DNA from: Ceratobasidium sp. AG-K
Taxonomy: Eukaryota; Basidiomycota; Agaricomycetes; Cantharellales; Ceratobasidiaceae
NCBI GenBank assembly: GCA_037039685.1
Contig: JAWNGF010000007.1
Coordinates: 744,001-808,000 of the forward strand
Length of the DNA stretch: 64,000 nucleotides
Direction of reading: 5' to 3'
How positions within the stretch are numbered: the first letter of the stretch is position 1; the number at the start of each line of letters is the position of its first letter. The notes under the pieces were generated by a model. It searched no databases. It was not told the DNA's origin and was given only the letters and a program-made list of their open reading frames with translations. Shown here one piece after another: positions 1-12,236 of the stretch. The position numbers were made by a program, and so were the translations under genes.

Positions 1-1067
1 TAAACTGACCCGCAGAGAGCTCGCTGGGGGAGGCGGATGAGCCAATCGCTATTGCCGTCTCAAGTGTTCAACACACACCGTATTTTCTTCCAGACAATAT
101 CCAGCGCATTCTGGTCTCGTTGTAGTTTTCGTAATTCGGCAATCGCGCGTGAGGCCAAAACGACGCCCCAACGATCGCTGGCAGGCGACGCTTCCATCTC
201 CTGGAGAGCTTTTCAAGTATAGATAGGTGAGAAATTAACTTTACCACCAGACGGTAAATTTTTCAGGTTGTAGGGGAGAGTGGCTACTTAAAGAGAGTGG
301 CTACAATTTGTATGTGTTTGCCACTTGATGAGCCACGTGCATCGGCCACCCTTGGAATGAGACGTACAACTCGTGAGATACGGCGCAAAACGCTCCTATA
401 AATCAGGAAACTTCCCAGCGGCAAGCAATTTTTTCGATGTTTATATCGATGAAGAACACGAAAGAACCCGGCCATTCCTGTGACTCGGTTGTTCGTGTCG
501 GGCTTCCAACTATGCACATGTATGCCGACACGCTGGGCATAACCACGGTGACAAACGGATCACATTGACTTAGATACGTGATGATACAAATCAATAAGAT
601 ACTTTAAAGTTATTATAATCGATTGCCTTTCATAAGGCGGGATAATCTGTGAAGGACATCAACGTCGGCACGATCCACAAGATTGAACACACCTTCAGGA
701 CATGATACTTCTGGCCGGACGTTTTGATTTCTGGTTATTCCTACCGCTGTAATTGTCGAGTCTTGTGAAGTCTCAGGAACATGTTTCTGTCGGACTGCAC
801 ATAACATGAGATGAGACAGAACATAGACGATATGGAGGCAAGGGCCATCCTGGCTGGAAACTGGATTGTTCTTGGGGCGTTCATATAATACCACACTCAG
901 ATGGGGTGCTCAATCAGCGACCGCGAGAGTTGTATGTGAAGATATCGTCCTCAAGCATTCAAACCGTCGTTGTGGTTGAGTGTAACAATGACGCCATATA
1001 ACCACGTGACCGGCGATCCCAATAAATGGAATGGATCTATGTGCAATTGCAATCCTACCTGAGCCGT
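1..1067. other. No recognisable gene
   Basis: I see no family signature here. The longest open stretch is on the minus strand at 613-894 (93 codons). It has no motif I recognise and no convincing splice context, so I do not call it a gene. The right part may contain eroded 5' sequence of the MYND-type pseudogene that becomes recognisable at about 1068. Confidence 0.5.
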
Positions 1068-1860
1068 GACGCGATCAACATGTTGCCTTTGCTACTCACA
1101 AAAACTATACGGCAAGAGTGGGTTCTACTTATCAAACCGAAAACCTTCGAAGTTGGATTCCCGTTAGATAACTTGCGCTGTACGCTCAATGCTCTAAAGT
1201 GAGTCGTATTCTCCGTGCAGCTTCCGCATCCGCTCTAATCCACGTGTCCGCTCCTAGAGATACCTACGAGCCGATTGATCCGATGCCTGAATCCCTGGCG
1301 CTTGAGGTCATCGATGTGATAATTAAAGTAGATGTATTAGGTCTCATGGCGCGCATGATGGTGGATGTTTGGACCGTCCATCGTGGGATACGCGCTCAGA
1401 CTTCCGAAGAAGGTACCCCGTCCCTGCTCATTCCGCATAACCAAGCTCTGAAATTAAATGACAGAAAGTCAAAACCTCTTCGAAGCGTTCGAGAACTTCT
1501 TCGAGACGATTTGCTCGACACTACCAGAATCGGCCATCAACTCCAAATTCAAACCCCCCCATCCACGACTGATTCAAGTACAATCTATACTTTGACCATC
1601 GGTTCCAGGCAAACGAATCGGACGAGGGAAGCGCCTATTTGTACTCGTGCTTGGATACAATGTTTAATGTCTTCGAGACGATTAAGCAAGAAGACCACAT
1701 CGAGGCAACCGCCAAGTCTCGCTACGGGTGTGCATACGAGCGGTGCCCGAACCCGTGTCCGATGCTGGACGCACTGGTACCCTTCATGAACTCCTCGTGC
1801 GCTCGATGGTATTGTATTTTTGGTGTCCCAGAAGGGGTGAGTGCAAGAGTACGGTGATGA
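1068..1860 (+). pseudogene. Degenerate MYND zinc-finger protein copy
   Basis: This is a broken paralogue of the intact MYND gene at 3239-5293. It aligns piecewise in the same order. The segment reading INMLPLLL..IRQEW matches the intact gene's IDMVPLLL..VRHEW. It is followed by a GTGAGT donor at the position where the intact gene has GTAAGT. Next come PMPES..DVLGLMARM, matching PMPFES..DLLGLVTRL, and then a stretch matching the pre-finger region (INSKFKPP versus IKSKFNDP). The conserved Asp-Trp before FKY has become Asp-stop (TGG to TGA, near 1567-1572), and the frame shifts several times. The finger survives only as C-x-x-x-x-C-P-N-P followed by a scrambled second half. N-terminal exons are not found. 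A dead copy retaining old intron positions is the best reading. Confidence 0.7.
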
Positions 1861-3238
1861 CTCGAGTTAACTCGTTATTGTAGCGATGGGAAGTTGGGAC
1901 ATTCACATGAATGCACGAGAAGCCACGATTAAGTCTGGGATACGGTGAGCTACAAAGTGCTTCTCCCTCGTTCTGCCGATATATTATGGCACTCCAATTT
2001 TCACTTCCTTGTCCAGCTGAAATATAGTGGAGCCGGGCCATAAGTGCTTCCTGCTAAAAATATTAGTTTATGCCTTGTGTGTACGATTATTCACAAATCC
2101 TGAACGTCGTTCCCGCTTTTTGTGTTGACCATTTCCTCGGAGCGCCCAAGGCGTAGCAATCGCGACGTACACGCCCTGTGGGCATCGCGACACGCATATA
2201 TTGACCCCAATTGGCATACAATTGCTCAGCTGCGACGACCAGGAAAACGCATCTCGAGTGAGATCGGCTTCGCACAGCATACTATGTCGGCGCAGTATCA
2301 GTTGGCTTGTACAGCGATTCGGTCGTTGGTGGACGCAAGCCACTTCTAGGTCACGGACCATGTGTATTGATCAGCTGTCTAAGTGCTGTCTACTTCTGGC
2401 CAGAACTACAGTGTTCGCTGCGCTGGGTAAACTTTGCTCCAGGTCATTGGATCCTGGATACCTATATGTACCTCATGTAAGTGGTATGAAGTGAAAGGAA
2501 TCACTGTAGGGGGCCGGGGAACTGAATATTAGTGACCTGCACACTGAACCAAAAATGGCCGCTTTCAGTGACGTATTACCTTAAGCTCCTGGCATCTTGC
2601 GCATGGTTTGGGTTGATCCTTACCAAAAACAGTAAATTTGAAAAGATCGTGGAGGTAATTTGTCCCTCGGTCAGCCCTGGAGATAAGGTTAAGTGAAAAT
2701 ATAGTTGAAAGCGGTCACGGTCAGTGCTTTAGACTATGAGTTCTCAATGTTTAGATCACAAGGATTTAGCCCGCCTAGTCCACACAGTGAATCCGTGTAG
2801 CCCAAAGTGTCAGCGGTCACAACGTTTAACCACGCTTGCCACTTGCTTATCCTAAGCCACGTGTAACTAGCCAATCACTATGCGGCTGTGATGTGCTTCG
2901 ATCGAAATGGGGTGATGCGTTAAACCCCACATTGGCTCAACTGTTCCGAGTCTTGGTTGTGCATATCCTCGTTTTGTAGGCTTACCGTAAAGCTGGGTAT
3001 CACATCGTGCTACTGTGATAGTGTAATTTGTGAATGGAACTGTAAACGATATATACAGAAAGAATGAGTGTCATGTGGTTAGATTTACATTCGGATAAGA
3101 TTTGAGACATGTGCTGACGCTACTCCGTTATGATAACTGCCCGGTGCATAGATCGATAAGAGGCTAGAGATGACTTGGATTCACCGCTGAGGTGCTTCGC
3201 TGTGACCTCTAGTGCAACAGTGCGACCAAGTCTTAGTT
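1861..3238. other. Intergenic, no recognisable gene
   Basis: Open stretches here (for example 2068-2361 minus and 2201-2494 plus) overlap each other in several frames, carry no motif and lack splice-compatible continuation. I see nothing supportable. The sequence just before 3239 should contain the promoter of the MYND gene, but I cannot pick out a specific element. Confidence 0.5.
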
Positions 3239-5293
3239 ATGGCTCAATCACCCTGGGGTAGACCAGCCCCTGACTATTATTCTTCATATAGTTTGGTTGC
3301 TGTTACTCATGGTGCTCCTCTAACCGAGCTTGATGAATTCACCCTCATTGGCCAAGCATTCGACGTCATTCGCCGGATTTATCTGCTCTCAAACAAAAAG
3401 GAAGGACCAGAGCTCAATAGAGCTTCACTTGCTAGTCAGATCCCTCTCTCGTGGCTGACTACCATACTCAACGCAATTCGCTCACCTTCCTCGTTTATCC
3501 TTTTAACAGGAGAAATGCTGATCGCCGTATGTGTCAGGCTCATGTCCACGATCAAACATTCCGGAAAGTGTTCCGTGAGTGATTTAGTCCACTGGCACAT
3601 GACGCTTATCATAAGCGAACGATATGGCAGCCATTCGGTTACGAATACGGATATGTATGCTTTAGGATCGCTATGGTGGCGCTTGGGGTGAATCTTCTGC
3701 ATCGAGCGGGAGAACTGGAGAACACTACCAAGGATATGGAATCGAGACCGAACACTATATGCTTAGAAGTATTCTCCAACCGTATATCAGAACTCATTCT
3801 GGAGGCCATCCACGCGAAGATAGACCTGCCCTATTATGACTTTATTCTTGGTTGGGCGCCACGGAACAATCACGAAGGCAAAGAGCCCCTCGTTGATCAA
3901 TCCGACTCATCGTTACTTTTGAATCTGCTGTACGATGATCGAAAGTCATTTCTTGAGGCCCTCGAGTCCACGTATTCCCCGGGGCTACCCGGTGTATATC
4001 TCATGCTCTGGCGAAATTGGCGGCTTAAATGGTACCGTATACGCCGTCCAGTAAAAAGTTAGTCATACTTACCGTAGCCCCAGTACTAGTCCAAAACAAC
4101 GTGGTCATGAGCCTAAACTCCCGCCAGCATCATCGCAACTATGCGAACTTGTCTGGCGTTACTGTCTTGTTGCTCCAGCGATTCAAGAGCTTTCTATGTC
4201 CCTCATATACAAGGATATGGCCTCCGAAATGATAACAAGGTGGAAACCCTGCTTTATCGATATCAAAGATGCACGAAATATTGCTCGCATTTTTGTGGAT
4301 CGATTGCACATTCAAGCTCACGCTTCATACATCCCATTATGCTCGATTACCAGCGGTTTATTGATTAACTTTGTGCAACCCTATGTGAATTTCGGCGCTA
4401 TTGACATGGTCCCGCTGCTTCTCAGAAATTTTGTGAGACACGAGTGGTACATGATACTCAATGGGCGGCTGCAGGATTACGAACCGCCCGACCAGACTGT
4501 GGATGGCACGCGAATGGTACTCACAAGTCTCACGTAAGTGATCATTTCCATCTGGTTTTACCCTGGGCTGGTGGATCCAATACCAATCATCCCCATCAGG
4601 AGTCTCCTTGAAGCCGCCCAACCCATGCCATTCGAATCTGCCGAGGAACTTGTGGAATGCGCACTGGAAGAAGACTTATTGGGCCTCGTCACTCGGTTAA
4701 TCTTGGAGCTCGAGACTGCGCATGCGACGTCTGACAGCGAAGCAGGTTGTATACTATCTCCTTCGCTTGGGCGCTGCACTTTACTGACACCTGGTGCATA
4801 GCACTGCGCGCCACTTTCCCATCAATTGTCGATCAGTTTTATCGTGTTCTCTGCGCTCCACTCCCTCAATTACTGATTAAATCCAAGTTTAACGACCCGT
4901 TCCGGGACTGGCTTAAGTATCAAACATACTTTGAGTGGCGTCTATTCTCAACAGGTAGACCCAACAGCCCCGAATGGAAGCACTGGCAACTATGTACCAA
5001 ATTTTATCTCAAGATTCGTGATTCAATGCAACAGCAAGATACCACAGCGTCTCTGTACACCAAGCCTTGTGCATTCATAAGATGCCCAAACCCCAACCAA
5101 ATAATTGGCGCTCAGTATGTTTGTAATAAATGCGGGGCGTTTTACTGCAGCATGAGATGCCAGGACGCGTAAGCTATATATCCTAAAGATCCCTTTACGG
5201 CCACTCACCAGGACCTGCCCTACTAGAGACTGGAAGCACGGAAGCTGGAAAAAGTCGCATAGAGACTGGTGTGGTAACTCGTTTAGTATCTGA
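3239..5293 (+). CDS. MYND-type zinc finger protein
   Basis: Six exons can be joined: 3239-3574, 3631-4031, 4078-4533, 4600-4745, 4802-5168 and 5227-5293. They total 1,773 nt and encode 590 residues with all splice phases agreeing, which is strong internal support. The last two exons carry a C-terminal MYND finger: C-P-N-P ... V-C-N-K-C ... F-Y-C-S-M-R-C ... D-W-K-H ... S-H-R-D-W-C, with the zinc-binding Cys and His residues in canonical order. Splicing out 5169-5226 is what brings the final H and C into frame. The rest is helical and has no catalytic domain I recognise; no SET domain is visible. MYND fingers usually bind proline-rich partners. Agaricomycetes carry many such proteins of unknown role. 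The start is uncertain: an upstream exon or a few extra codons are possible. Confidence 0.82.
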
Positions 5294-6733
5294 TGCGGAT
5301 CTGTTATCCACGAGTTTTGGAATTGCAGAGGCAATACGCTCAGGAGTTAATGTAGCTACATGCACATGGTCAGGTCATGTGGGAGCTTCCCAATGTCTCA
5401 AAGAATTGATGTAGGCAAGAAACTTAATTCTGATATGTGTTCTGCCATTCCTCAAGCTTCTGCAGCATCATAGCCAGCCATACGACCTTGGATGGTTGGC
5501 GCTACTGAATTGTATTGTATCCTGTCCCTTACCATAAGAGACCATGCGCATTGGAGCGTGTGAGGTCGGCACCTCTACAAATGTGTAAAATATCATTTTA
5601 TGGTATCAAAGTGCCCAGTTTCAGTATGATTACCCTTTTTGGACAGGATTTAGTAATATTTATATCGATTTTTGGGACAACTTATCCCACCACCTTGTTT
5701 TTCAAATTCAAGAATCAGACCCAGAGGCTCAGATATTAGGATAGTTTGCACTGAAAATTGGTTGAATCCATACCGAAATTCGATAAAATACCGAATCTGG
5801 ACGCTTTGATACTGAAAAATGGTATTTTTGTCATTCTCAGTGCACGCGCCGACACTCCCACGGCGCTTATCGTCTTCTTATCTTATCTGTCAATCTTGTC
5901 GATCCTCGCGTTCTTAGTCAAATAAGCTGTCGCTCACTCCATCTTATTTCATTTCTAATTACATACACTCGTTCCCGTCTGCTATTTAAACCCACACTCG
6001 TTTATACTTACAGGACATCTCATCTGGAATCGATCTGTTAGCAAGTTAACTGCCTACCGCCGACAGCTTCGACTTGCTCACCGTTCGCGTCACACTCACA
6101 GAGCGGTTTGGTATTGTTATTTTGAATAATCTGCTCCGAGTGCGATTTAGCAATTATGCTATGCCCAATGTACATCTTACACATATCAATATTACACACG
6201 GACAGCATATGCCAATGTTAGTGGGGGAAAATGTGTGGTCGGACAACACCAATGAGTCACGTGTCCAAATACTTTATGTCAGCCGTAGTACATACATGTC
6301 TGGTGGAATGAAACTTGAGTAGTGGATTGAAAAGGATAAGACTGAACATCATGGCTAGACTAGGGTGGAGCCCTACCTGTTATGCTAGTATTAAATAAAT
6401 GCAGCTTCCTCCAGAATAGCCTTCACCACTATCAATGTTAGGCTTATAACAAAAGGTCATTTCGGATGTGTTTGCGCCCAATCAGAGGTATCAAACGTAA
6501 GTGCTAGGCTACGTTCACAGAGTTAAACTGTTTTGGGTTAACAATACGATGAAAAAATGTACTAGCTATGCTGCGTTGGGAAGACTCAAAGTAGGGCAAC
6601 AAGTTGACAAAACATAACGCCAGACTATATTAAAGTTATGATAAAAATATATCGAAGACATAATGATAGCGAATGTGGAACGTTGTGGCGTGCAATAGAA
6701 CAGAGACCATGGGCCGAAACGTAGAATAAACTG
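5294..6733. other. Intergenic, AT-rich with promoter-like stretch
   Basis: No coding signature is seen. Around 5860-6040 the sequence turns pyrimidine-rich with a TATTTAAA element near 5980 and a CT-rich leader, which resembles a fungal promoter or LTR-like control region. No intact open reading frame follows it (the 82-codon frame at 6074 has no recognisable content). It may be the remnant of a promoter or a solo LTR. I could not identify terminal repeats or a target-site duplication. Confidence 0.3.
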
Positions 6734-7513
6734 TCAACCTCCAGGCGCTAACCTCGGTAGGCTGGAAATATAGGATTTTGTGGAGGCACCGATTGTAACC
6801 TTTCCCCCGATGGCCGAGACGCCCGCGCTGGCCGCTGAAGGTCCGGCATTTGAAACTGTTGCCCGTGCGGTACCTTGGTGTTCGACTCGCGTAACGTCAC
6901 AGGGGTCGACTCTGCCCTGGTTGGACGATGATTTTGTGTTGCCGGGCGGGCTCCTGGGGCTGGGTCGGAAAAAACCCTCGTGCGTGGGTCCTCTGGAGTC
7001 TTGGCCTGCGATGCTTTGAGATGTACTGCCGCTGTCGGTCCGACCAAAGTTGCGCGGTCCACCGATGCTGCCGGTGTGGCAGATGAAGCCGGACCAGCTT
7101 GCTGCTTCGCCCATTGAGGACTATTGGGGCGCATTGCCCTGACCTGAATACCCGGGTTGTTCTCCTCGGCTGCGTCGTGCGGGAGATGCCCCAGCCCTAA
7201 TGCTTATTAACTTCAAAGAACACGGTTTCACAGATCAGGAAATACTCACACAGCAACGGAAACATCCCCCCTTTATCCTCATCGGTTCATGTTCCTGCTC
7301 CACAATCATAATCACCATTTCCGGATGAGACATCGGCTGGCTGGATGTAAGATCGCGATGGTCTGATTGAGTTGTCGAAATTATCTTTTCCTGATTTTCA
7401 TCTTGCTTCTGAAGTGAAGCGCTACCCCCATCGACTTCACCCCAAGTCACCCATGGAAACCTAATGCCACTACCCTGGAAGGTTAGCCATAAGTCAATCA
7501 TCGTAGGGGCCAA
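6734..7513 (-). CDS. RIRGG-CC mini-protein family, copy 3
   Basis: This is the minus-strand member of a three-copy family in the window. Exon 1 encodes a short acidic segment with HPEMVIMIV, then QEHEPMRIKGG-CFRCC, immediately followed by a GTGAGT donor. The two plus-strand copies have EMTVLPM..RIRGGGCC and EMTIVPV..RIRGGSCC at the same place, each followed by GTAAGT. A plausible ATG is at 7318. Downstream, after an AG acceptor near 7195-7200, runs a Pro/Ala/Ser/Arg-rich open frame ending near 6734-6750. Its exact frame relative to exon 1 is not settled. Copy 1 has a comparably low-complexity second exon. The paired cysteines could be acylated or metal-binding, but no function is known to me. 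Moderate confidence that it is or was a gene; low for the exact ends. Confidence 0.4.
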
Positions 7514-8091
7514 GGTTATCGCGAGGACCTACAGACTCGACCTCACTACCCTACTGTCTCCTGACCCTCTCTGCCTCGTGGGTGTGTGAAATGACGGGTC
7601 TTGCATAATGCGTTGTCAAGGGTTAATATATAGATAACATATGCCCGAGATACACCGTAGACGTAAGACTCGACTGTTCAGACTCGGAAGCTGTTTTGGG
7701 GGAAGGGGAGGGGTACACGCGCAATTTGACCTCGCGTGCTTGGCTATGTACCACCAATCAACACGCACGTGACTGCTCATGTCCAACTGTCCCCCACAGA
7801 ATTGGGCCTTTCCAGTGGGCAAAAGGCGCGGAAAATAGCGCAAAGACAAAGGAAGTAGGTCCAGAGGAACGTTCTACCCGAGCGGAAAACACTGGATTCG
7901 CTTGAGAATGTCAAGCGCAGGCGCGCATGCGTGCTCGGCCCCGGAAGCAACCCCACTTCGCTGTAAAGACAGGAATGGCTTGGTACATGTATCTGTATCC
8001 TGCTCTGGTGATGTAATTCCACGTTGGTAATACTGTGCGGTTGACGGATTCAGTAACGTACCTTATATACACTAGGCCACCGAATACATAT
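7514..8091. other. Intergenic between two minus-strand genes
   Basis: No gene is visible. Short overlapping open frames occur on both strands without motifs. The interval separates the HEF/NC gene upstream in the minus orientation from copy 3 of the RIRGG-CC family and should hold the promoter of the latter. Confidence 0.4.
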
Positions 8092-9041
8092 TCAGTGGAT
8101 AGACCGGTCACTAATTAGTGAGCTTCGGGATGAGAGGCGACCTCTTTGCGCATTCATCTACGATTAATAGAGATTAGTACCTCAACTTGACCTAGTAGCC
8201 CACTTACCCCTGAGCTTAATTGTTCGAGGCTTGACTTGACATCCAGCACCTTCGCCTGAACCTGCGTCTTTATATCCTCCACCTCTGACGCCTTTGGTTT
8301 ATAGTGAAAATATCCAAATTTCCCCCTGGACCTAGCCAGCTCCCCGTCGTATGTAGCCCTTGGCCTCATGCCGCGCATACATTCCCAAACCAATCCGGAA
8401 AATAGATAACAGTTGGAAGTGATAGGGTGGTAGTGCGGGTGTTGATTTGACACTTTTTGGACCAGGGTAATGAGTTCGTAGAGGTACAAAGGACGGTCCG
8501 TTGAGAATTCAAGGCTTTCTAGGAATTTGTTGGAATTGAGTTTACATTCTTCTAGTAGTTTCTTGCGGCTTCCATCATAGGCAATTCGAAAGGCGTCGAG
8601 CGCCTTTCCTGCCCGAGCACAGGGAGTTATTCCTGCGAACACCTGGCGGGGATTGGGATTGTTTCGATCGAGTGTCATGTAATTGATGAGTCCTGGAACC
8701 ATTTTGTCTTCCACTTCGAGTAGAATAAATTCATGTCTGGCCGATTTGGTCTGTTTGCCATACCAGGCGGCTGTCACAATGACGTGTTCGACGTGGTTGT
8801 CGGGGTTATAGTTGGTAACAAGTGTATGGAACAGCTGATCTGGTCCGAACGAGCTGTGGCTTCCCGAAGAACTGCCGAGCGACTGGCTTGATATATAATC
8901 AAACCCAGAGGGGAATATGTCTATAGGACGCTTCTCAGGTACGTCCCGAAGTAATCTAGATGGGTCACACTGAGGCATTCTGAAAAGAATCGGGCTCAGC
9001 TGTGAGAGATGTTCCGAGTGGGGGGAAGATGCAAAATCCAC
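8092..9041 (-). CDS. HEF/NC-motif protein, possible permuted papain-like fold
   Basis: This gene has a close paralogue on the plus strand at 25105. Exon 1 (9041-8208) joins across a 50-nt GTAAGT...TAG intron to a short final exon (8157-8092), giving about 299 residues. Without splicing, the frame would read on to 8154. Shared blocks are IFPSGFD near residue 42, DQL(F/Y)HTL near 68, HVEH near 83, HEFIL(L/I)EVED at 103-112, PGLINY near 116, FRI.YDG near 151, LYEL near 187, YHPI..NCY.F.GL.WECMR at 204-223, and FG...Y.P near 242. The invariant His103 followed by Asn-Cys211 resembles the His-then-NC order of circularly permuted papain-like enzymes (LRAT, PPPDE, some NlpC/P60). That fold assignment is my inference, not a recognised hit. 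No signal peptide or membrane segment is seen. The start could also be Met22. Confidence 0.75.
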
Positions 9042-12000
9042 ACTGTCGTGAAGGCTTTATCCTACGTCACCTTACTAGGAGGGCAGCTGTTGTGGCAATC
9101 CTTCAAGGGCACTTAGGAGTACACGCATGACAAAAGGCCCGTCATAGCTATTCTCGGAGTGAAACATGCCACGTGGCAGCTATGGGCTTGTCAGGAGACT
9201 TTAATCGTGATAATCGTGCAATACTATATTGATTGAGATCCTCAGGAGGTGGTGGAATGCCAATCCCTTGATATTCCAATAGGCAGAGTAGAAGTCCAAT
9301 TCAGCCAATGCTTAAAACGCTGAAATTGAGTGGTATACAGCTAGAGATGTTTGGGTAGTTTTGTCATTTAACAACGTAATTCGGAGTACATGTCCATTGA
9401 ATGCTAACGAATAGGGTGGGAATTAAATACAAGAGATGGGCGAGCTATTGTCTTCGATACTCGTGCTCATCCGCAGAGGTTAGCGGCGGACATCCTTGGT
9501 TAGCGCTCAAAGCGCGAAACAATTCACCCACAGACAAAGCCGGTAAGCCTCGGTTTGTTGAATTCAAAGAGTGATCCACCATTCTGCGACCCGAGCATAG
9601 TGATGTGGCGTTTAGAGGTTTGTGGCTCTAAGTACCGACGCCACCGCCCATCAATTGAGTGTAATGTGAAGGGTCGCTTTTGCTGTGCTTACCCTTGGTT
9701 GTTGATTTTGCCGGCGACGCTTCTATGCACTAAACATGTTTGCACTCTGCGAATTGCAATGACATACACTAAAATATTCCTCCGGAGCTCTCTGAGGGAG
9801 CCCAACATTCGGAGATTTCCGGCAGTACTCACTCTCACCGGCCACTCCGGCCGGGTGAGCGCCTAATTGAGGCCAATAGATCCTGTCTGCGTCGCTCTAG
9901 GGCAGCTTTATCCCCTTTACCCATACGAGCCCACTCATGCGGGCGAAGCTCAATGCATAGCGCGGGTTTCGGGATTCATGTGGGTCGGTTCTCCTGGGAG
10001 ATATGGGTCAACGCACTCGATCTTTATTTTCTCTGTTCCGGGGCGTACCAGATCCGGGGAGGTATGATGACACCAGCCCGGGTACTGAAGCCAGAGAATC
10101 TATCGGCTTGAGCCTCTGGCTGAATAACAGTACTTCAAGTTGATAATATGGCACTGACTTGCAACTTGAGCCACTTCGACTCTTTTGACTCGGAGAGGGC
10201 TTGGAATCGAGGGTCAGGTGGTCTGACTCGGCCTGTAAGCCCACCTCTCGTGAAGGTTTGTGACTATACGTGTCATATGACTCGGTACCGTCTGTCACTT
10301 CTCTCAGTCAAGCTCGCGTTGCCCAGTGGGCGATTCTGGCGTTTCATGTGAAAGTAACCAACTCCAGACACAGAATCCTAAATGATCAAGTCGAGTCATG
10401 AGGCAATAGCGGGTGCAATACTACAGAGCCAGGTGATCACTTCCTTAGAATAAGAGATTGGCCGTTATATTGATAGGAGGTGCTATCAGCCGAACAAGCC
10501 CAGATCCCCCCTAAATCGTATACCCGACGTATATGGAGGCAAATCTCCAAATGTGATGATTCCAGTGAATCACATGGATCAAGCTTGGTGTATTGGTGGG
10601 CCAGCCATGCAAGCCATTGTGGCGAGCACGACTGGTCGAGTCTAAACAAGGCACGCGTGAAGCGAGATACAATGGAATCAGATACATGATATACTAGAAG
10701 CAAACGAGTGTCCAGAAAACACGTGCCGGCTCAGAGAACGAAGTCAACTGAGCCAAACAGAAACGAGCACGGGGCCTATATACGGGACTGAATAGGGGTG
10801 GAAGGTCGAGGAGTGGCGCTCAAGGAGTGGCGCACGGCTCGGGTGCATATACCCCTAAAAGGAGGAGTATTGGGACCGACGCATCAATGTTGCTGACAAA
10901 CCCTATATGGAGTACGCAGTAATCCACAACAGCCATCACCCAAGAATAGCGTAACGATGGGAGGTAGCCATGGCCGAGAGGCGGTGGCGCGCTGTGATAA
11001 ACAAATAGTCTAAATACCATGACCACACCTCGCTTTTACGTGATCACAGGTCGAACAGAAGATGCTCCGATCCCGGACTTAGATCCTCAACCAGCTCTTG
11101 CCCATCACTTCCAATTGCAATGCCTGAGGCTCATATCTGGTGGAGGCCAGCTCCCGACTATTTCGCTTCGCGTGATGACCATAGTAAAGCTCGGCTCCCC
11201 GCACGTTCCGAACTCGAGGACACACTCATACGGGAGGCAGGTGCTCAAAGCATCAGAGAAATAAACCAACTACTGGGGAAAAATCGGCCTCGAGCTTGAC
11301 ACGAAACATATTGCCAGTAGAATTTCTCTATCGACACTCCAATCCGTTCTTGCGCTCGCTCATGTGCCGAAAAGCTGCCGTCTCTTTCTAAACACGCGTC
11401 TCTTGACGCGTTGCATCCTACTACTCTCGACAGTCTAGAAGTCAGGAAAGGTGTGACTGGAAGCTTGGTTATTCACGAGGTTGCATGAAAAAACAGTCAT
11501 AATTTCAAGTATGCGTGCGACGGTGTTCTTTCCGCGGTGCGCAAAATGGGGCGTTGTTTGTTGCTGTTTTCCATAGGCCCGAGTTGTAGGTGCTCGCGTC
11601 GAGCGTGGAGTCTTCGTCTAAAAGTTCTTGGTACTCCATCCTATTCCTGTTGATATAATCCCTTACAAATCCTTTTTTGAAAGCCTCTCTATCTGCCTGT
11701 CGAACACTTTACACGCCGCGTCAGCCAGATACACACACTGTGGGCATTCTGCGCTTAAATCGAGTCCCAAACAGTGCTTGTAACGACGATTTTGACGAGC
11801 ACAGTATCTATCGGTTTGATAATATTAGCATCGGGTGAACAAACAAGCCGTCCGATATTGCGCTACCATTTGACTTGTCGTGGGATGGAATAACTCGCAT
11901 CGGTGTGGGAGAATAAAGTACCGGGACAATGCCTCTCCACGAAGGTACCATTACCATTAATCCCTCTAGCTAGTAGTAGCGTCGGTTTTAATAAGCGAAC

Positions 12001-12236
12001 GTGCACAATGTCAGTGTATAGATTGCCATCGTCGGCCAACACGGGTTAATCCGTCAATGGGATGTTTTGATGAAGTGAGAGTAGAGAGTAGGCGTGCAGT
12101 CAAGATGCCATGGGTTGAACAGGGGCATGAAACCCTTGTGAGCATTTCCTTGCCGAGGAGATAAAGATTCATATTTGATTTGCGTTCACGTTCAGATATA
12201 CAAATACACTCAGACCCTAGACTCATAAGAACCAGC
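9042..12236. other. 3.2 kb without recognisable genes
   Basis: I see no conserved motif, tRNA or complete gene. Open frames such as 9555-9866 plus, 10437-10703 minus, 10820-11026 minus and 11019-11264 plus are short, mutually overlapping and motif-free. Composition resembles eroded non-coding or decayed repeat DNA. The stretch immediately below 12237 is the 3' flank of the oxygenase gene. Confidence 0.5.

Noticed and set aside
613..894. 93-codon minus-strand open frame
   Set aside because: No motif, no paralogue in the window and no splice partner. It could be chance.
5820..6060. Solo LTR
   Set aside because: TATA-like and CT-rich features are present, but I found no terminal TG/CA repeats, partner LTR or target-site duplication.
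11019..11264. 81-codon plus-strand frame
   Set aside because: No recognisable domain. Surrounding sequence shows no continuation; probably chance or a decayed repeat.
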